A stretch of 41,865 nucleotides of DNA from a virus, in IMG/VR virus record IMGVR_UViG_3300046512_000067, positions 1 through 41,865 of that record, one strand, 5' to 3'. The notes under the pieces are model-generated. The model saw nothing but the letters and a program-made list of their open reading frames with translations, did not search any database and was not told the DNA's origin. Every line of letters starts with the position of its first letter. Positions within the stretch are counted from its first letter, which is position 1. Made by a program: the position numbers and the translations under genes. This document shows, piece by piece, positions 15,250 to 22,949 of the stretch.

Positions 15250-15408
15250 TTATAACCCTCCGGCCGTTAGGCGCTTCTCGACCTCGCGGATATGCTGGTC
15301 GAGGCGTTGAAGATAGAGATACCAGTCCCGGTTCATGGTGCCGTTGACCTCAAGAACCCGTTGACCGGAAGGCGGGAGCGGAGACAGTGGAGCAATCGCG
15401 CTGGCCAT
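15250..15408 (-). CDS. 52-aa structural-cluster protein
   Basis: A short gene that exactly fills the space between the hub and gp7-like genes. The ATG at 15408 overlaps the hub stop (ATGA), and its TAA ends one base before the next ATG. The product begins MASAIAPLSPLPPSGQR and has a WYLYLQRLDQHIREVEKRL helix near the C-terminus. The position corresponds to P22 genes 26/14 (tail needle, assembly factor), but it is far too short to be a needle. The perfect fit and GGAGGG before the next start support it as real. Confidence 0.75.
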   Translation of the reverse strand: MASAIAPLSPLPPSGQRVLEVNGTMNRDWYLYLQRLDQHIREVEKRLTAGGL

Positions 15409-16832
15409 CAGTTCACCCTCGCCGCAGCATCCATCGTGCCGCCCAATACAGAGGCGTAGACCGGATCAGAGATATCAATCCGCCACACTCGCCCATACCG
15501 GCTGCTCATGCCTGCCCGGTTGATCGTTACAGGCGTCTTGTGCTTCGCCAGTTCACCAAGCGAGCGCTTGAGAGGCGTTCCGAAGCGGTTGCCGCCATCG
15601 TCAGACCATGAGACCAGGCAGACGGGATTGCTCTGGATTGGCTGCTGGCCCTGCGGGATGCCCTGCCCGACGATCATGTCGAAGTCAGCACGTGAGACCG
15701 CCACACGGTTCGGGAAGTTCGAGACCGGCAAGGATTCGATGCGCATGACCAGCGGATGACCGCCCTCGCTCTGTTCGTTTGGGTTGAGCATCCAGACCGA
15801 GTCCGTTCCCCGATCGCCAATCACCCAGCCGTCGAAGGCCTGTGTAGAACACACACCGCGCCAGTGATCGTCGAGGTAGCTCTTGCGCTCATGCCAGAAG
15901 CCGGTTCCGAGTTCGTAGGTCCAGGAGAAGTTTGGCCCGGAGACCGTCGCCCACTGATGGCCCTCTGTCACCGCTACAGTGACATCGAGCTTCGTCTTGT
16001 CCGTTGTCGCTGCAATCAGGCGATCGAGATCAGGACCGGAAATCTTGGTAGGTTGGTAACCACCATCGAGCTGATAGACCGCGTTGTCATCGCCGACGAA
16101 GATTAGGGCAGAGAAGCCGTATTCATTCCCGGCAATGGCGAATGGGCCGGCGATACCGCGCGCAACGACAGCGGACCTTGAGAATGGCGAACCCGTTGCA
16201 TTGCCCGCGTTCTGCCAGAACTCGATTGCGTTAGGCCCACAGAGGAGCAGCATCTCGCCAAAGGCCACAGCACGATAGATGCCGCCCGTATGGCTTTCTG
16301 CCTTGCCAAAATCGAGAGCCGAGACGGTCTTGTCGTTGATGCCGGAGAAGAACACCCGCCCGTCACGAATGGCCCACACAAAGTAGCCATCGATGAAGTC
16401 AATCGTCACCGCCTGCGGCAGATCACCGTCGCCAAGGCTTGCCGGCGCCAGGGTGCTGCTGATGACGTAGGTGTCGTTCTCTGTCGTGCAGAGGATATCC
16501 GGCACCGGTGCCTTGTTATTGCGGGCAAAGGTAACTCTCCCAGTACCCGGCAGTGACCCGAGGTTGGTCACCAGATAGATCGCGCCTGATTTGGCGATCT
16601 TCAGCAGCCTGCCAGCCTGGGCAACGTACAGGGTGCCGTTGTGAAAGTGGAAGCCACGGCAGCCAGCAAAGCCCGTGGACGCGAGTGAGGTCAGGCCGGG
16701 AACCCTACGCCTCGCAAAGCTGTTGCGCGCGCCACCGTCTAGCTTCTCGGCATACGCGTTGATCAAACGGCCGGAGCCTTCGCCGGGACGCGCACCAGGC
16801 GCCGTGCTGGTTGGGAAGATGATATCACTCAT
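15408..16832 (-). CDS. Tail hub / packaged DNA stabilisation protein, P22 gp10-like
   Basis: A 474-residue protein with the length (P22 gp10, 472) and features of the phage stabilisation protein family, which forms the tail hub beneath the portal. It opens IFPTSTAPGARPGEGSGRL with an NAYAEKLDGG element, has RRVPGLTSLASTGF, then repeating blade-like units such as FIDGYFVWAIRDGRVFFSGI and CGPNAIEFWQNAGN. These suggest the beta-propeller known for this family. The upstream HNH gene at 16933, read the other way, separates it from the gp4-like gene. Confidence 0.9.
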   Translation of the reverse strand: MSDIIFPTSTAPGARPGEGSGRLINAYAEKLDGGARNSFARRRVPGLTSLASTGFAGCRGFHFHNGTLYVAQAGRLLKIAKSGAIYLVTNLGSLPGTGRVTFARNNKAPVPDILCTTENDTYVISSTLAPASLGDGDLPQAVTIDFIDGYFVWAIRDGRVFFSGINDKTVSALDFGKAESHTGGIYRAVAFGEMLLLCGPNAIEFWQNAGNATGSPFSRSAVVARGIAGPFAIAGNEYGFSALIFVGDDNAVYQLDGGYQPTKISGPDLDRLIAATTDKTKLDVTVAVTEGHQWATVSGPNFSWTYELGTGFWHERKSYLDDHWRGVCSTQAFDGWVIGDRGTDSVWMLNPNEQSEGGHPLVMRIESLPVSNFPNRVAVSRADFDMIVGQGIPQGQQPIQSNPVCLVSWSDDGGNRFGTPLKRSLGELAKHKTPVTINRAGMSSRYGRVWRIDISDPVYASVLGGTMDAAARVN

Positions 16833-16868
16833 GCATTCCCCTTCCTGATTTTATCGAGTAGAATCAGC

Positions 16869-16903
16869 GAACCCGCCGAGCGTTGGCGCGCTGCGACGGG
16901 TTC
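16869..16903. repeat. Hairpin between tail hub gene and inserted HNH gene
   Basis: GAACCCG (16869-16875) and CGGGTTC (16897-16903) make a perfect 7-bp stem. Inside, AGCG and CGCT can extend it. It lies in the 100-base divergent gap between the leftward hub gene and the rightward HNH gene. It has no U-run, so it is unlikely to be an intrinsic terminator. It may be an operator, or a remnant of the homing gene insertion site. Confidence 0.45.
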
Positions 16904-16932
16904 TAACCAAGCCAACCTGTCAGGAGGTCAAC

Positions 16933-17541
16933 ATGGCTGCGAATTTCATTTCATGTTCTTTCAACGGCTGCAACGCCAATGCGCACCGGAGCGCGTCGGG
17001 AGCGGCTGGACTTTGCGGCATGCACTACCAGAGGCAGCGCCTCGGCTTGGACATGCTCGCGCCAAAGAAGGCGGTAAATGCAGACCTTCTAGCCTTTGTC
17101 CACGATGTGGCAATAAACCACACTGGCGACGAGTGCTTGATCTGGCCTTACGGCAAAAACAAGAATGGTTATGGCAAGATTACTGTCGATGGCCACCGGG
17201 TTCTGGTCACTCGGTATGTCTGCGAACTCACCATTGGATCCCCACCGTCACCGGAGCACGAAGCCGCCCACTCTTGCGGCAAAGGGCATAAAGGCTGCGT
17301 CTCTCCTAGCCACCTGTCTTGGAAGACGCATGCCGAGAACCTAGGCGATATGGTCGAACACGACACCCATCATCGCGGTAGCCGTCAATGGATGGCAAGA
17401 CTTACAGAACCTCAAGTGCGAGAGATACTGCGCCTTAAAGGCATCAGGCCGCAACGCACTCTGGCAAAGGAGTTCGGCGTGAGCCGCGGTACAATTTGTA
17501 GCATTCACCTCCGCGAAAGCTGGTCGTGGCTCGCGCCCTAA
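16933..17541 (+). CDS. HNH homing-type endonuclease inserted in structural genes
   Basis: A 202-residue protein on the opposite strand from its neighbours, with its own strong ribosome site (AGGAGG). An N-terminal zinc-like CxxxxC...C..H module (SFNGCNANAHRS, AGLCGMHYQRQRLG) is followed by an HNH core: CLIWPYGKNKNGYGKI, a VCELTIGSPPSPEHEAAHSC block, then HKGCVSPSHLSW. At the C-terminus a helix-turn-helix (RTLAKEFGVSRGTICSIHL) would bind DNA. Opposite-strand location between conserved morphogenesis genes and a DNA-binding tail mark it as a free-standing homing endonuclease. Confidence 0.9.
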   Translation: MAANFISCSFNGCNANAHRSASGAAGLCGMHYQRQRLGLDMLAPKKAVNADLLAFVHDVAINHTGDECLIWPYGKNKNGYGKITVDGHRVLVTRYVCELTIGSPPSPEHEAAHSCGKGHKGCVSPSHLSWKTHAENLGDMVEHDTHHRGSRQWMARLTEPQVREILRLKGIRPQRTLAKEFGVSRGTICSIHLRESWSWLAP

Positions 17542-17879
17542 TAATAGTCCACCGCAAGCGTGGAGCCTGAGACGTATGTCGAGGGCCTCATGGATCGAAG
17601 CCGTGCAATCGCCGCCCATCGGCTGTCTTCGCTTCGAGCTGCGCCATAAGACGGGTTTGCAGTGTAGGCGATGATCGTGGCCAGCGGGTCGATATACTTG
17701 TCCTCGAAGGTCGTGTAATCGTCCGGAGAATAGGCGCCGATCTCGCTCATCTCGTCGAGCACGCCATTCATGATGGCGTCGATGTCCTCGACGTTCTCAG
17801 CCTCTGGCGTCTGGCCTATACCGCCGTCGGCCTGAAGCAATTTGAGAGTGGCGGTAATCAAGTCTGTGCGTGTTGCCAT
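17538..17879 (-). CDS. Head-to-tail adaptor, P22 gp4-like position
   Basis: A 113-residue protein started at the ATG at 17879, because GGAG lies 8 bases before it; the GTG at 17888 falls on that ribosome site. The sequence is helical, with TLKLLQADGGIGQTPE, a conserved-looking DEMSEIGAYSPDD segment and a YIDPLATIIAYTANPSYG helix. It follows the head genes and precedes the gp10-like hub, where P22 gp4 (tail accessory factor, 166 aa) sits. Short helical adaptors of this kind close the portal. Its stop overlaps the end of the HNH gene by 4 bases. Confidence 0.75.
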   Translation of the reverse strand: MATRTDLITATLKLLQADGGIGQTPEAENVEDIDAIMNGVLDEMSEIGAYSPDDYTTFEDKYIDPLATIIAYTANPSYGAARSEDSRWAAIARLRSMRPSTYVSGSTLAVDYY

Positions 17880-17896
17880 CACCGCCACTCCTGTTT

Positions 17897-18238
17897 TCAG
17901 TCGTTCAATGCAGCCTTGTCCTCAGGGGACATGGCGTTGAACGAGTCTGCTTCTGCCTTGTTGAGGCCTTCTTTGACCGTCTTGTCGCCGTCGACGATCT
18001 TGAACCGGCCGCCAGCGATGTGAACGGCCTTCAGGCCTTCGACCGGAGCCTTGGGCTTGCTTTCTGGCTTGGGAGCCTTGGGCTTGCTTTCGGCAACCTC
18101 GAAATGCTGGTTGGTTTGCAGCTTCTCAAGGAAAGCCTCATCTTCGATATCGACCGGCTGGCCGTCGAAGAAGGTGTAGCCGCGCATCTCGACCACACGC
18201 TCATCGCCCTTCGGGGCCTTGTAGGTAACCTTCGTCAT
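17897..18238 (-). CDS. Hypothetical virion protein with KPKAP repeat
   Basis: A 113-residue protein between the coat accessory and adaptor genes. Residues 1-48 look globular (YTFFDGQPVDIEDEAFLEKL). Residues 52-66 hold a tandem ESKPKAP repeat, and residues 68-113 form a second small domain (GGRFKIVDGDKTVKEGLNKA) ending in an acidic helix. The two-domain-with-linker design is common for head accessory proteins. No family was recognised. Confidence 0.7.
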   Translation of the reverse strand: MTKVTYKAPKGDERVVEMRGYTFFDGQPVDIEDEAFLEKLQTNQHFEVAESKPKAPKPESKPKAPVEGLKAVHIAGGRFKIVDGDKTVKEGLNKAEADSFNAMSPEDKAALND

Positions 18239-18250
18239 CAGATGGTCACC

Positions 18251-18670
18251 TCACTTCATGAAGCCGGTGAGGTAGGTCGTGACCGTACCCGCGGCAGCCG
18301 TTGCCGAGCCCGTGCCGAACTTCAGGGCGATGTCCGTGTCCGCCGTGAATTCGTAGTAGAGGCCCGTTGCTGCAAGCGTGGTGGTCGAGCCGCCAGCCTG
18401 GCCGATGGTAGATGCCGTGACGAAGCGGTCATCGTCGGCGGAGTCACCGAGCGTGACAGAGACAGTCGGGGTGCCGTTGGTGTCGATGTCCGTCAGGGCG
18501 AGATAGACGCCCGTCGCGACAAAGCCCTTCGGCACCTTCATGACCTGCACAGTGTTGCCGGTTGCTGCATCAGCCGCGAGGACAGCCAGAGGGCCGCCCA
18601 GCGTCTTCATGGTTCGGGCAAAGCCCTGGTTACCCACCTGAGGCTGGGTATATGCCACACGATCAGCCAT
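18251..18670 (-). CDS. Probable head decoration protein
   Basis: A 139-residue, Thr/Ala/Gly-rich, beta-strand-dominated protein directly downstream of the coat gene. VPKGFVATGVYLALTDIDTN, then VSVTLGDSADDDRFVTAS and TGLYYEFTADTDIALKFGTG suggest an Ig- or jelly-roll-like sandwich. The position after the major capsid gene and the size point to a capsid decoration or cement protein. A strong hairpin (18704-18727) separates it from the coat gene, so its level may be set separately from the coat. Confidence 0.7.
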   Translation of the reverse strand: MADRVAYTQPQVGNQGFARTMKTLGGPLAVLAADAATGNTVQVMKVPKGFVATGVYLALTDIDTNGTPTVSVTLGDSADDDRFVTASTIGQAGGSTTTLAATGLYYEFTADTDIALKFGTGSATAAAGTVTTYLTGFMK

Positions 18671-18693
18671 TGCCGATCTCCTTCATTGTTGAT

Positions 18694-18727
18694 GGAAAAG
18701 GGAGAGAGCCGGCGCTAACCGGCTCTC
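18694..18727 (-). terminator. Hairpin after the coat gene (partial terminator)
   Basis: GAGAGCCGG (18704-18712) and CCGGCTCTC (18719-18727) form a perfect 9-bp, GC-rich stem with a 6-base loop. In the transcribed (minus) direction it is followed by TCCCTTTTCC, a short U-rich run. It lies in the 62-base gap after the coat gene. It could attenuate transcription or protect the coat message from 3' decay. Confidence 0.6.
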
Positions 18728-18732
18728 GGCTG

Positions 18733-19932
18733 TTAAGCGTTAGCAACGCCGGAGACGAAGCCGGTCACGCAGCCCCAATCGACGAGATCGCCGAGAGTTG
18801 CGCTGGCGCCCTTGGCGAGGGGAGCCTTTGCGATCTTGCCGACACCGTACTGTGCTTCGATGCCCATACCGGCAACGAAGCCATAGTCGCCATCTTCAAG
18901 CTGCGTCGGACGCGGCATCTGACCTGTGGCGTAGGCGAAGGCGCCCTGACCGCAGAGGAAAACCGGCTCGACGTCGATCGAGGCAGCACCGATGCCCTTC
19001 AGGAGAAGGCGCGTGGTGATTTCCGGGACTTCCTTGTAGATGATGCCGTTGTAGACCAAGCTCCCGCCGTTGAAGATCGGGTTCGTCTTCTCCGGGTTCT
19101 TTTCACGCTCACGAGCGTCACGGTTGGCCTGGTACATGACCGGGTCAGCCTGAAGATCGCGGAACGCGCGAGAACCGAGGAAGCAGACGTACCATTCCTG
19201 ATCGGTGTCTTCGATCATGTACGGGTTGATCTTCGGACGTCCGTTGTAGGTGCCTGGGTTGTTCGGGTCTACTCCGGTTGCCTTGGCCTGATCCTTCAGC
19301 AAGTTGCCGACAGCAGCGGTCATCTTGTCGTTGGTGGAGTCGACGTTTGCCGCAGCGGTCGCGAAGGTCGTGGAGTAGTTCGAGATCTGCGACCCGAACA
19401 CAACGCGGTCGTAGTTCGCGGTAACCCACGAGTTCTTGTTGGCTGCGGAAGCTGCCGACCAACGAATGCCGTTGACGCGGTTGCCCGGTTCACTGAGCCG
19501 GCCCGACTGGATGCTGGCAGTCGGGATGGACAGCAGCATGTCTACGAGGTCATCGCGGACAATGCGCTTGGACCAGCCACGCAGAAGGCTGCGCGCAGTT
19601 GAGCGGACCGAGAAGGACGATTCCTTGTTCGATGCGCGGTTGTTGGCAACAGCGTTACGTGCCCAGTCTGCCCAGAGCGGCATGCCGTAGCTGTCGATCT
19701 GCTCTTCCTTGCCTCGCAGCGTGCCAGCGCCGACGCCGTCGCCGGTCAACTGAGTGACCAGAGGGACGCGGATTTCCTTGCCGTCTGCTTCGAGGTCATT
19801 CATGCGAACGATGATAGACGTGCTATCAGCGCCCATGTAGGGGTCGAACCGGGAAGCCCGCAGGAAGTCATAGGCGACGTCTGTGCGGAATTTGATCAGT
19901 TCGTTGTTCGGATGGTTCTGCGTGAGTGCCAT
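18733..19932 (-). CDS. Major capsid protein
   Basis: A 399-residue protein, similar in length to P22 coat (430), placed after scaffold and portal. It has the N-terminal NNELIKFRTDVAYDFLRASR segment, a WADWARNAVANNRASNKE block, DQEWYVCFLGSRAFRDLQ around the middle, and a C-terminal PRPTQLEDGDYGFVAGMGIE region. This resembles the phage_capsid_3/N4-gp56-like coat families (HK97 fold). It would form the icosahedral shell with the scaffold. No extra inserted domain is obvious. Confidence 0.9.
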   Translation of the reverse strand: MALTQNHPNNELIKFRTDVAYDFLRASRFDPYMGADSTSIIVRMNDLEADGKEIRVPLVTQLTGDGVGAGTLRGKEEQIDSYGMPLWADWARNAVANNRASNKESSFSVRSTARSLLRGWSKRIVRDDLVDMLLSIPTASIQSGRLSEPGNRVNGIRWSAASAANKNSWVTANYDRVVFGSQISNYSTTFATAAANVDSTNDKMTAAVGNLLKDQAKATGVDPNNPGTYNGRPKINPYMIEDTDQEWYVCFLGSRAFRDLQADPVMYQANRDAREREKNPEKTNPIFNGGSLVYNGIIYKEVPEITTRLLLKGIGAASIDVEPVFLCGQGAFAYATGQMPRPTQLEDGDYGFVAGMGIEAQYGVGKIAKAPLAKGASATLGDLVDWGCVTGFVSGVANA

Positions 19933-19965
19933 TTGGCTCGCTCCAGAGTGCTGCCGAGGCGGATC

Positions 19966-20847
19966 TTATCCGCGGCGGCTTGACGTGACGGAAGAGAACA
20001 GCGCCGCATCGCTCTGATCGCCTGCTGGCGGTGCGTTACCACCGGCCGGAAGACGGGACAGAGAGGGCGGGATGCTCGTGACGGGCGGTTGGCGAGATCC
20101 GGGGACAGGTGTTGCGGCTGCGCGGGCTCGTTCCATGGCCTGAGCCAGGAAGGCGGGGTCCGCGAGCTTCTTATCGATTTCCGATTGGAGCCATGCTTCA
20201 GGGTCGTTGCCTACTCGGGCGTACGCCTGCTGCTGTTTGTGCCACTTCACCAGATTGTCAAACGGGTTACCGCCCGCCGTAATCTGCTGGTGCAGAGCCT
20301 TGCCTTGTGGAGTGCCCGCCAGAGCGTTGGCGGCTTCCTTCGCGGCGTCGACGGCTTCCTGAGTGTGGATGCCTGCTGCTCTGGATTCCCAAAGCTCTTC
20401 CCGCAGTTCCTGAACGGTCTGCTGAACCGGGGTGAGTTGGGATTGCAGGTACTCGTCCGGATTCTCGAAGATCGAGACCGGCTGCTTTTCCTGCTGTGGC
20501 TGCGGCGTTGGCTGGCGAACTGCCTGGACCATGCCGCGGAGTTCCGCGATTTCACGCCGGAGGGCTTCAGCTTCACGCTGCGCTTCTTGACGCTTCTCGC
20601 GCTCTGCCTGCACCGCGCCTACCGGAACAGCATTGCCGTTGCTGGCGGGCTGCTCTGGGGCGTTGGGCTGCGGTTCCACAACGGGGGCTACCGGCTGCGC
20701 TGGCGGGTCTGCCTGCTGGCTGGTGAAACGTCCGCTGTCGTCGCGCTGCTGCGGTGACGGCTGAGGTGTTGGCTCGGGTTGTGGTTCCGGAGCGGGATTG
20801 CCCGAAACGACGGAATCAAAGATTTCACTGTCCGAAAGATCGGCCAT
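19966..20847 (-). CDS. Scaffolding protein
   Basis: A 293-residue protein, close to P22 scaffold (303), started at the ATG at 20847 (ADLSDSEIFDSVV) with GGAG upstream; an in-frame GTG lies 11 codons earlier. The N-terminal 80 residues are Pro/Gln/Glu-rich and disordered. Residues 85-150 are a strongly charged coiled coil (QAEREKRQEAQREAEALRRE). The C-terminal half is helical and ends basic (SSVTSSRRG), like coat-binding ends of scaffolds. It directs coat assembly and is not kept in the mature head. Confidence 0.85.
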   Translation of the reverse strand: MADLSDSEIFDSVVSGNPAPEPQPEPTPQPSPQQRDDSGRFTSQQADPPAQPVAPVVEPQPNAPEQPASNGNAVPVGAVQAEREKRQEAQREAEALRREIAELRGMVQAVRQPTPQPQQEKQPVSIFENPDEYLQSQLTPVQQTVQELREELWESRAAGIHTQEAVDAAKEAANALAGTPQGKALHQQITAGGNPFDNLVKWHKQQQAYARVGNDPEAWLQSEIDKKLADPAFLAQAMERARAAATPVPGSRQPPVTSIPPSLSRLPAGGNAPPAGDQSDAALFSSVTSSRRG

Positions 20848-20882
20848 CTTGCATGTCTCCAATGTCGTGGGAGTTTTCACGG

Positions 20883-20983
20883 ATCGCCCTTGAGCCTGGC
20901 GGCGGCTTGTTTCGCCCGTCTAGTCGGCGGCACTCTGCTGATGAGCGGGGTCAGCTCCCGAAATCGCCCTTGAGGATGGCGGC
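20883..20983 (-). repeat. Direct repeat in the portal-scaffold gap
   Basis: A 21-base unit occurs at 20883-20903 and at 20963-20983, 80 bases apart, with 19 of 21 positions identical; the unit reads ATCGCCCTTGAG, two variable bases, then TGGCGGC. The second copy is next to the portal stop codon and the first lies upstream of the scaffold start. The 140-base gap holds no convincing gene. The repeats may set transcript processing or be remnants of a duplication. Confidence 0.6.
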
Positions 20984-20987
20984 TCCT

Positions 20988-22949
20988 TTATTGCGGTGCG
21001 TTGGATAGCTGGTCCTTGTGCATCGCAAATCTCTCTTCTCGGCCGAGCGCGTCCTCTCGCTGCTGGTGCGCCACTTCGGCGGGCTTCAGCGCGGTCTCGA
21101 CGCGGGTTCGCTCGGTCTCTGCAATCGTCTTGGCCGTGTTGGCATCCTTGTTGCGGATGGTGGCCATGGCCTCTTCGGCGTCGAGCATTGTCGGGCCCGG
21201 GCTGCCGGGTTGCGGTTGCGTAGCGGCTTGAGCATCGGCCATCGCCTTGATGGCTTGAGCTTCCTTCAGTTTGGCCGAGGCGACCGTTTCCTGAAGCTCT
21301 GCCTGTGCTCCGGCTTGCGCCAGCGGGTTCGGCTGCTGTTTCTGCTCGAGAATGTCCGTGAGCTTCTTCTTGGCCTTGCCGGGAAGGTTGGACGCCTCGA
21401 TGATCAGTTCTGGCGGAACTGGCTGGCCGTTCTGAACGAGCAGCGTTAGTGTGTCATAGACCTCTTGCTGCTGGTTGATGGTGTCCGGACCTTCGTCGAT
21501 GATGATATCGACATCCAAGGAGCCGAGAGAGTTGACCAGCGCCGGCAACCCGGTTCGCGGATCAGTGCCTATCTGGTTGATGGCAAGGAACTGCGCAACG
21601 TCGTCATCGTCAGTCACGCGAATCCAGCGCTCTCCGGTCCAGTGCTCCTGCACAGCACACCAGATCGCCCGGTAAACCCGAAGCTTCCAATTCTTGAACG
21701 ACAGGAGATACGGGCCAAGCTCGGCAATCCCAGCCTGTTGCTGGAACTGCATTGCCCGACCGGAGAGCTTGTCCACGCCCTGCCCGACTAGAGCCGGGTT
21801 GAAGCCGTAGTTCTCGATCTCGTTCTTGGCATCCTCGAGGAAGGCAAGCTGGCCCTGCAATTCGGCGTTCTTGGCAGCGTCATCGAACACTGGAGGCTCT
21901 GTGCCAACCGGATACTGGATCACGCCATCGGGCCGTGCTGCCTCGCGGCGTATCTGCTCGATGTCCTTGCCATCGTTCGAAGCCGTGATGATGCGGCGGC
22001 TGTTGAGGGTATGGAGGCCCTTGGACCGGCGCTGATTGATCTCGTCCTGGCTGGACTGCATGTTGCGCACGAAGCCGTAGCGGTCGCCGTCCTGGTCTAT
22101 CGCTGCGGAGTACATCACGTACTTGCAGATCGATCGCTTCTTCTCGTCCTTCAGGTAGCTGACGCCTTCAGCAAGCACCGTTGCACCCGTGTAGATGCAC
22201 CAGCGCCACTCGTTGCCGACCATGTACCAGTGATCGACGATGCGGAGCTGCTTGCGCGTTTCCGTCTGCATGAACCACACACGATCACTGTCGGGATCGC
22301 TGGTAAGCTCGGTGCCGGTGTCGACGGAGGCTAGTATTTCCTCCTCCTTGTCCGGGAAGAGCGCAATCGTCGCATCGACGTCGGCCCATTTCGCCACGCC
22401 CATATATCGAGCGTCGGAGAAATCCGCCTTGAGGGAGCGTGGGTCATAGAAGAAGGATGACGGGTCAACCTCCTCGAGCCCTACTTCAACGTCACCAACG
22501 TCGCCGCGCTCGAGCATGATCTCGACGCCGCCCAGGCCATCGACGGAACCATTGAGGCCGCCGACCATAGATTTGGCTGACCACACCTGTTCATCACACA
22601 CATAGCGAAGGACAGCGGTCGCAATGTCGGCGCCTTCCTCGTGCTTTGGCGTGCGAGGATACCCACGCGGGTCTTGCCTCTGGCGTTCCAGCAGCCCGAC
22701 GAGAGCGTTGATCTTGCGCGCAATGCGGTTGTACGTGACAACAGGCTGCTTGCGCTTGTTGAAGATTTCGATTTGCTTCTTGGTGTACTGGACGGAATGA
22801 TAATATCGACGGGCGTTCTGCTGTTCGCGGATCTCGTTCTGCTTGACGTCGAGGTAGTTCAGGTACTCGCGCTTCCGCTTGCTGTGGTCGGCGCCTTGAG
22901 CGGAGTATCCCGGAGCGCTGGCGACAGCGTTTGCCATTTGATTTGCCAT
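20988..22949 (-). CDS. Portal protein, P22 gp1-like
   Basis: A 653-residue protein of the P22-type portal family. It begins with a charged N-terminus, then YYHSVQYTKKQIEIFNKRKQ and PVVTYNRIARKINALVGLLE, a family hallmark. The middle has FFYDPRSLKADFSDARYMGV and the wing helices (MQSSQDEINQRRSKGLHTLN). The crown and C-terminal barrel region is Gln/Ala-rich coiled coil (ELQETVASAKLKEAQAIKAM). The dodecamer forms the DNA channel and binds TerL and the gp4-like adaptor. It abuts TerL with a 1-base overlap. Confidence 0.95.
   Translation of the reverse strand: MANQMANAVASAPGYSAQGADHSKRKREYLNYLDVKQNEIREQQNARRYYHSVQYTKKQIEIFNKRKQPVVTYNRIARKINALVGLLERQRQDPRGYPRTPKHEEGADIATAVLRYVCDEQVWSAKSMVGGLNGSVDGLGGVEIMLERGDVGDVEVGLEEVDPSSFFYDPRSLKADFSDARYMGVAKWADVDATIALFPDKEEEILASVDTGTELTSDPDSDRVWFMQTETRKQLRIVDHWYMVGNEWRWCIYTGATVLAEGVSYLKDEKKRSICKYVMYSAAIDQDGDRYGFVRNMQSSQDEINQRRSKGLHTLNSRRIITASNDGKDIEQIRREAARPDGVIQYPVGTEPPVFDDAAKNAELQGQLAFLEDAKNEIENYGFNPALVGQGVDKLSGRAMQFQQQAGIAELGPYLLSFKNWKLRVYRAIWCAVQEHWTGERWIRVTDDDDVAQFLAINQIGTDPRTGLPALVNSLGSLDVDIIIDEGPDTINQQQEVYDTLTLLVQNGQPVPPELIIEASNLPGKAKKKLTDILEQKQQPNPLAQAGAQAELQETVASAKLKEAQAIKAMADAQAATQPQPGSPGPTMLDAEEAMATIRNKDANTAKTIAETERTRVETALKPAEVAHQQREDALGREERFAMHKDQLSNAPQ

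Noticed and set aside
18562-19602. 346-aa rightward frame opposite the coat gene
   Set aside because: Antisense to the major capsid and decoration genes, with no ribosome site or recognisable motif.
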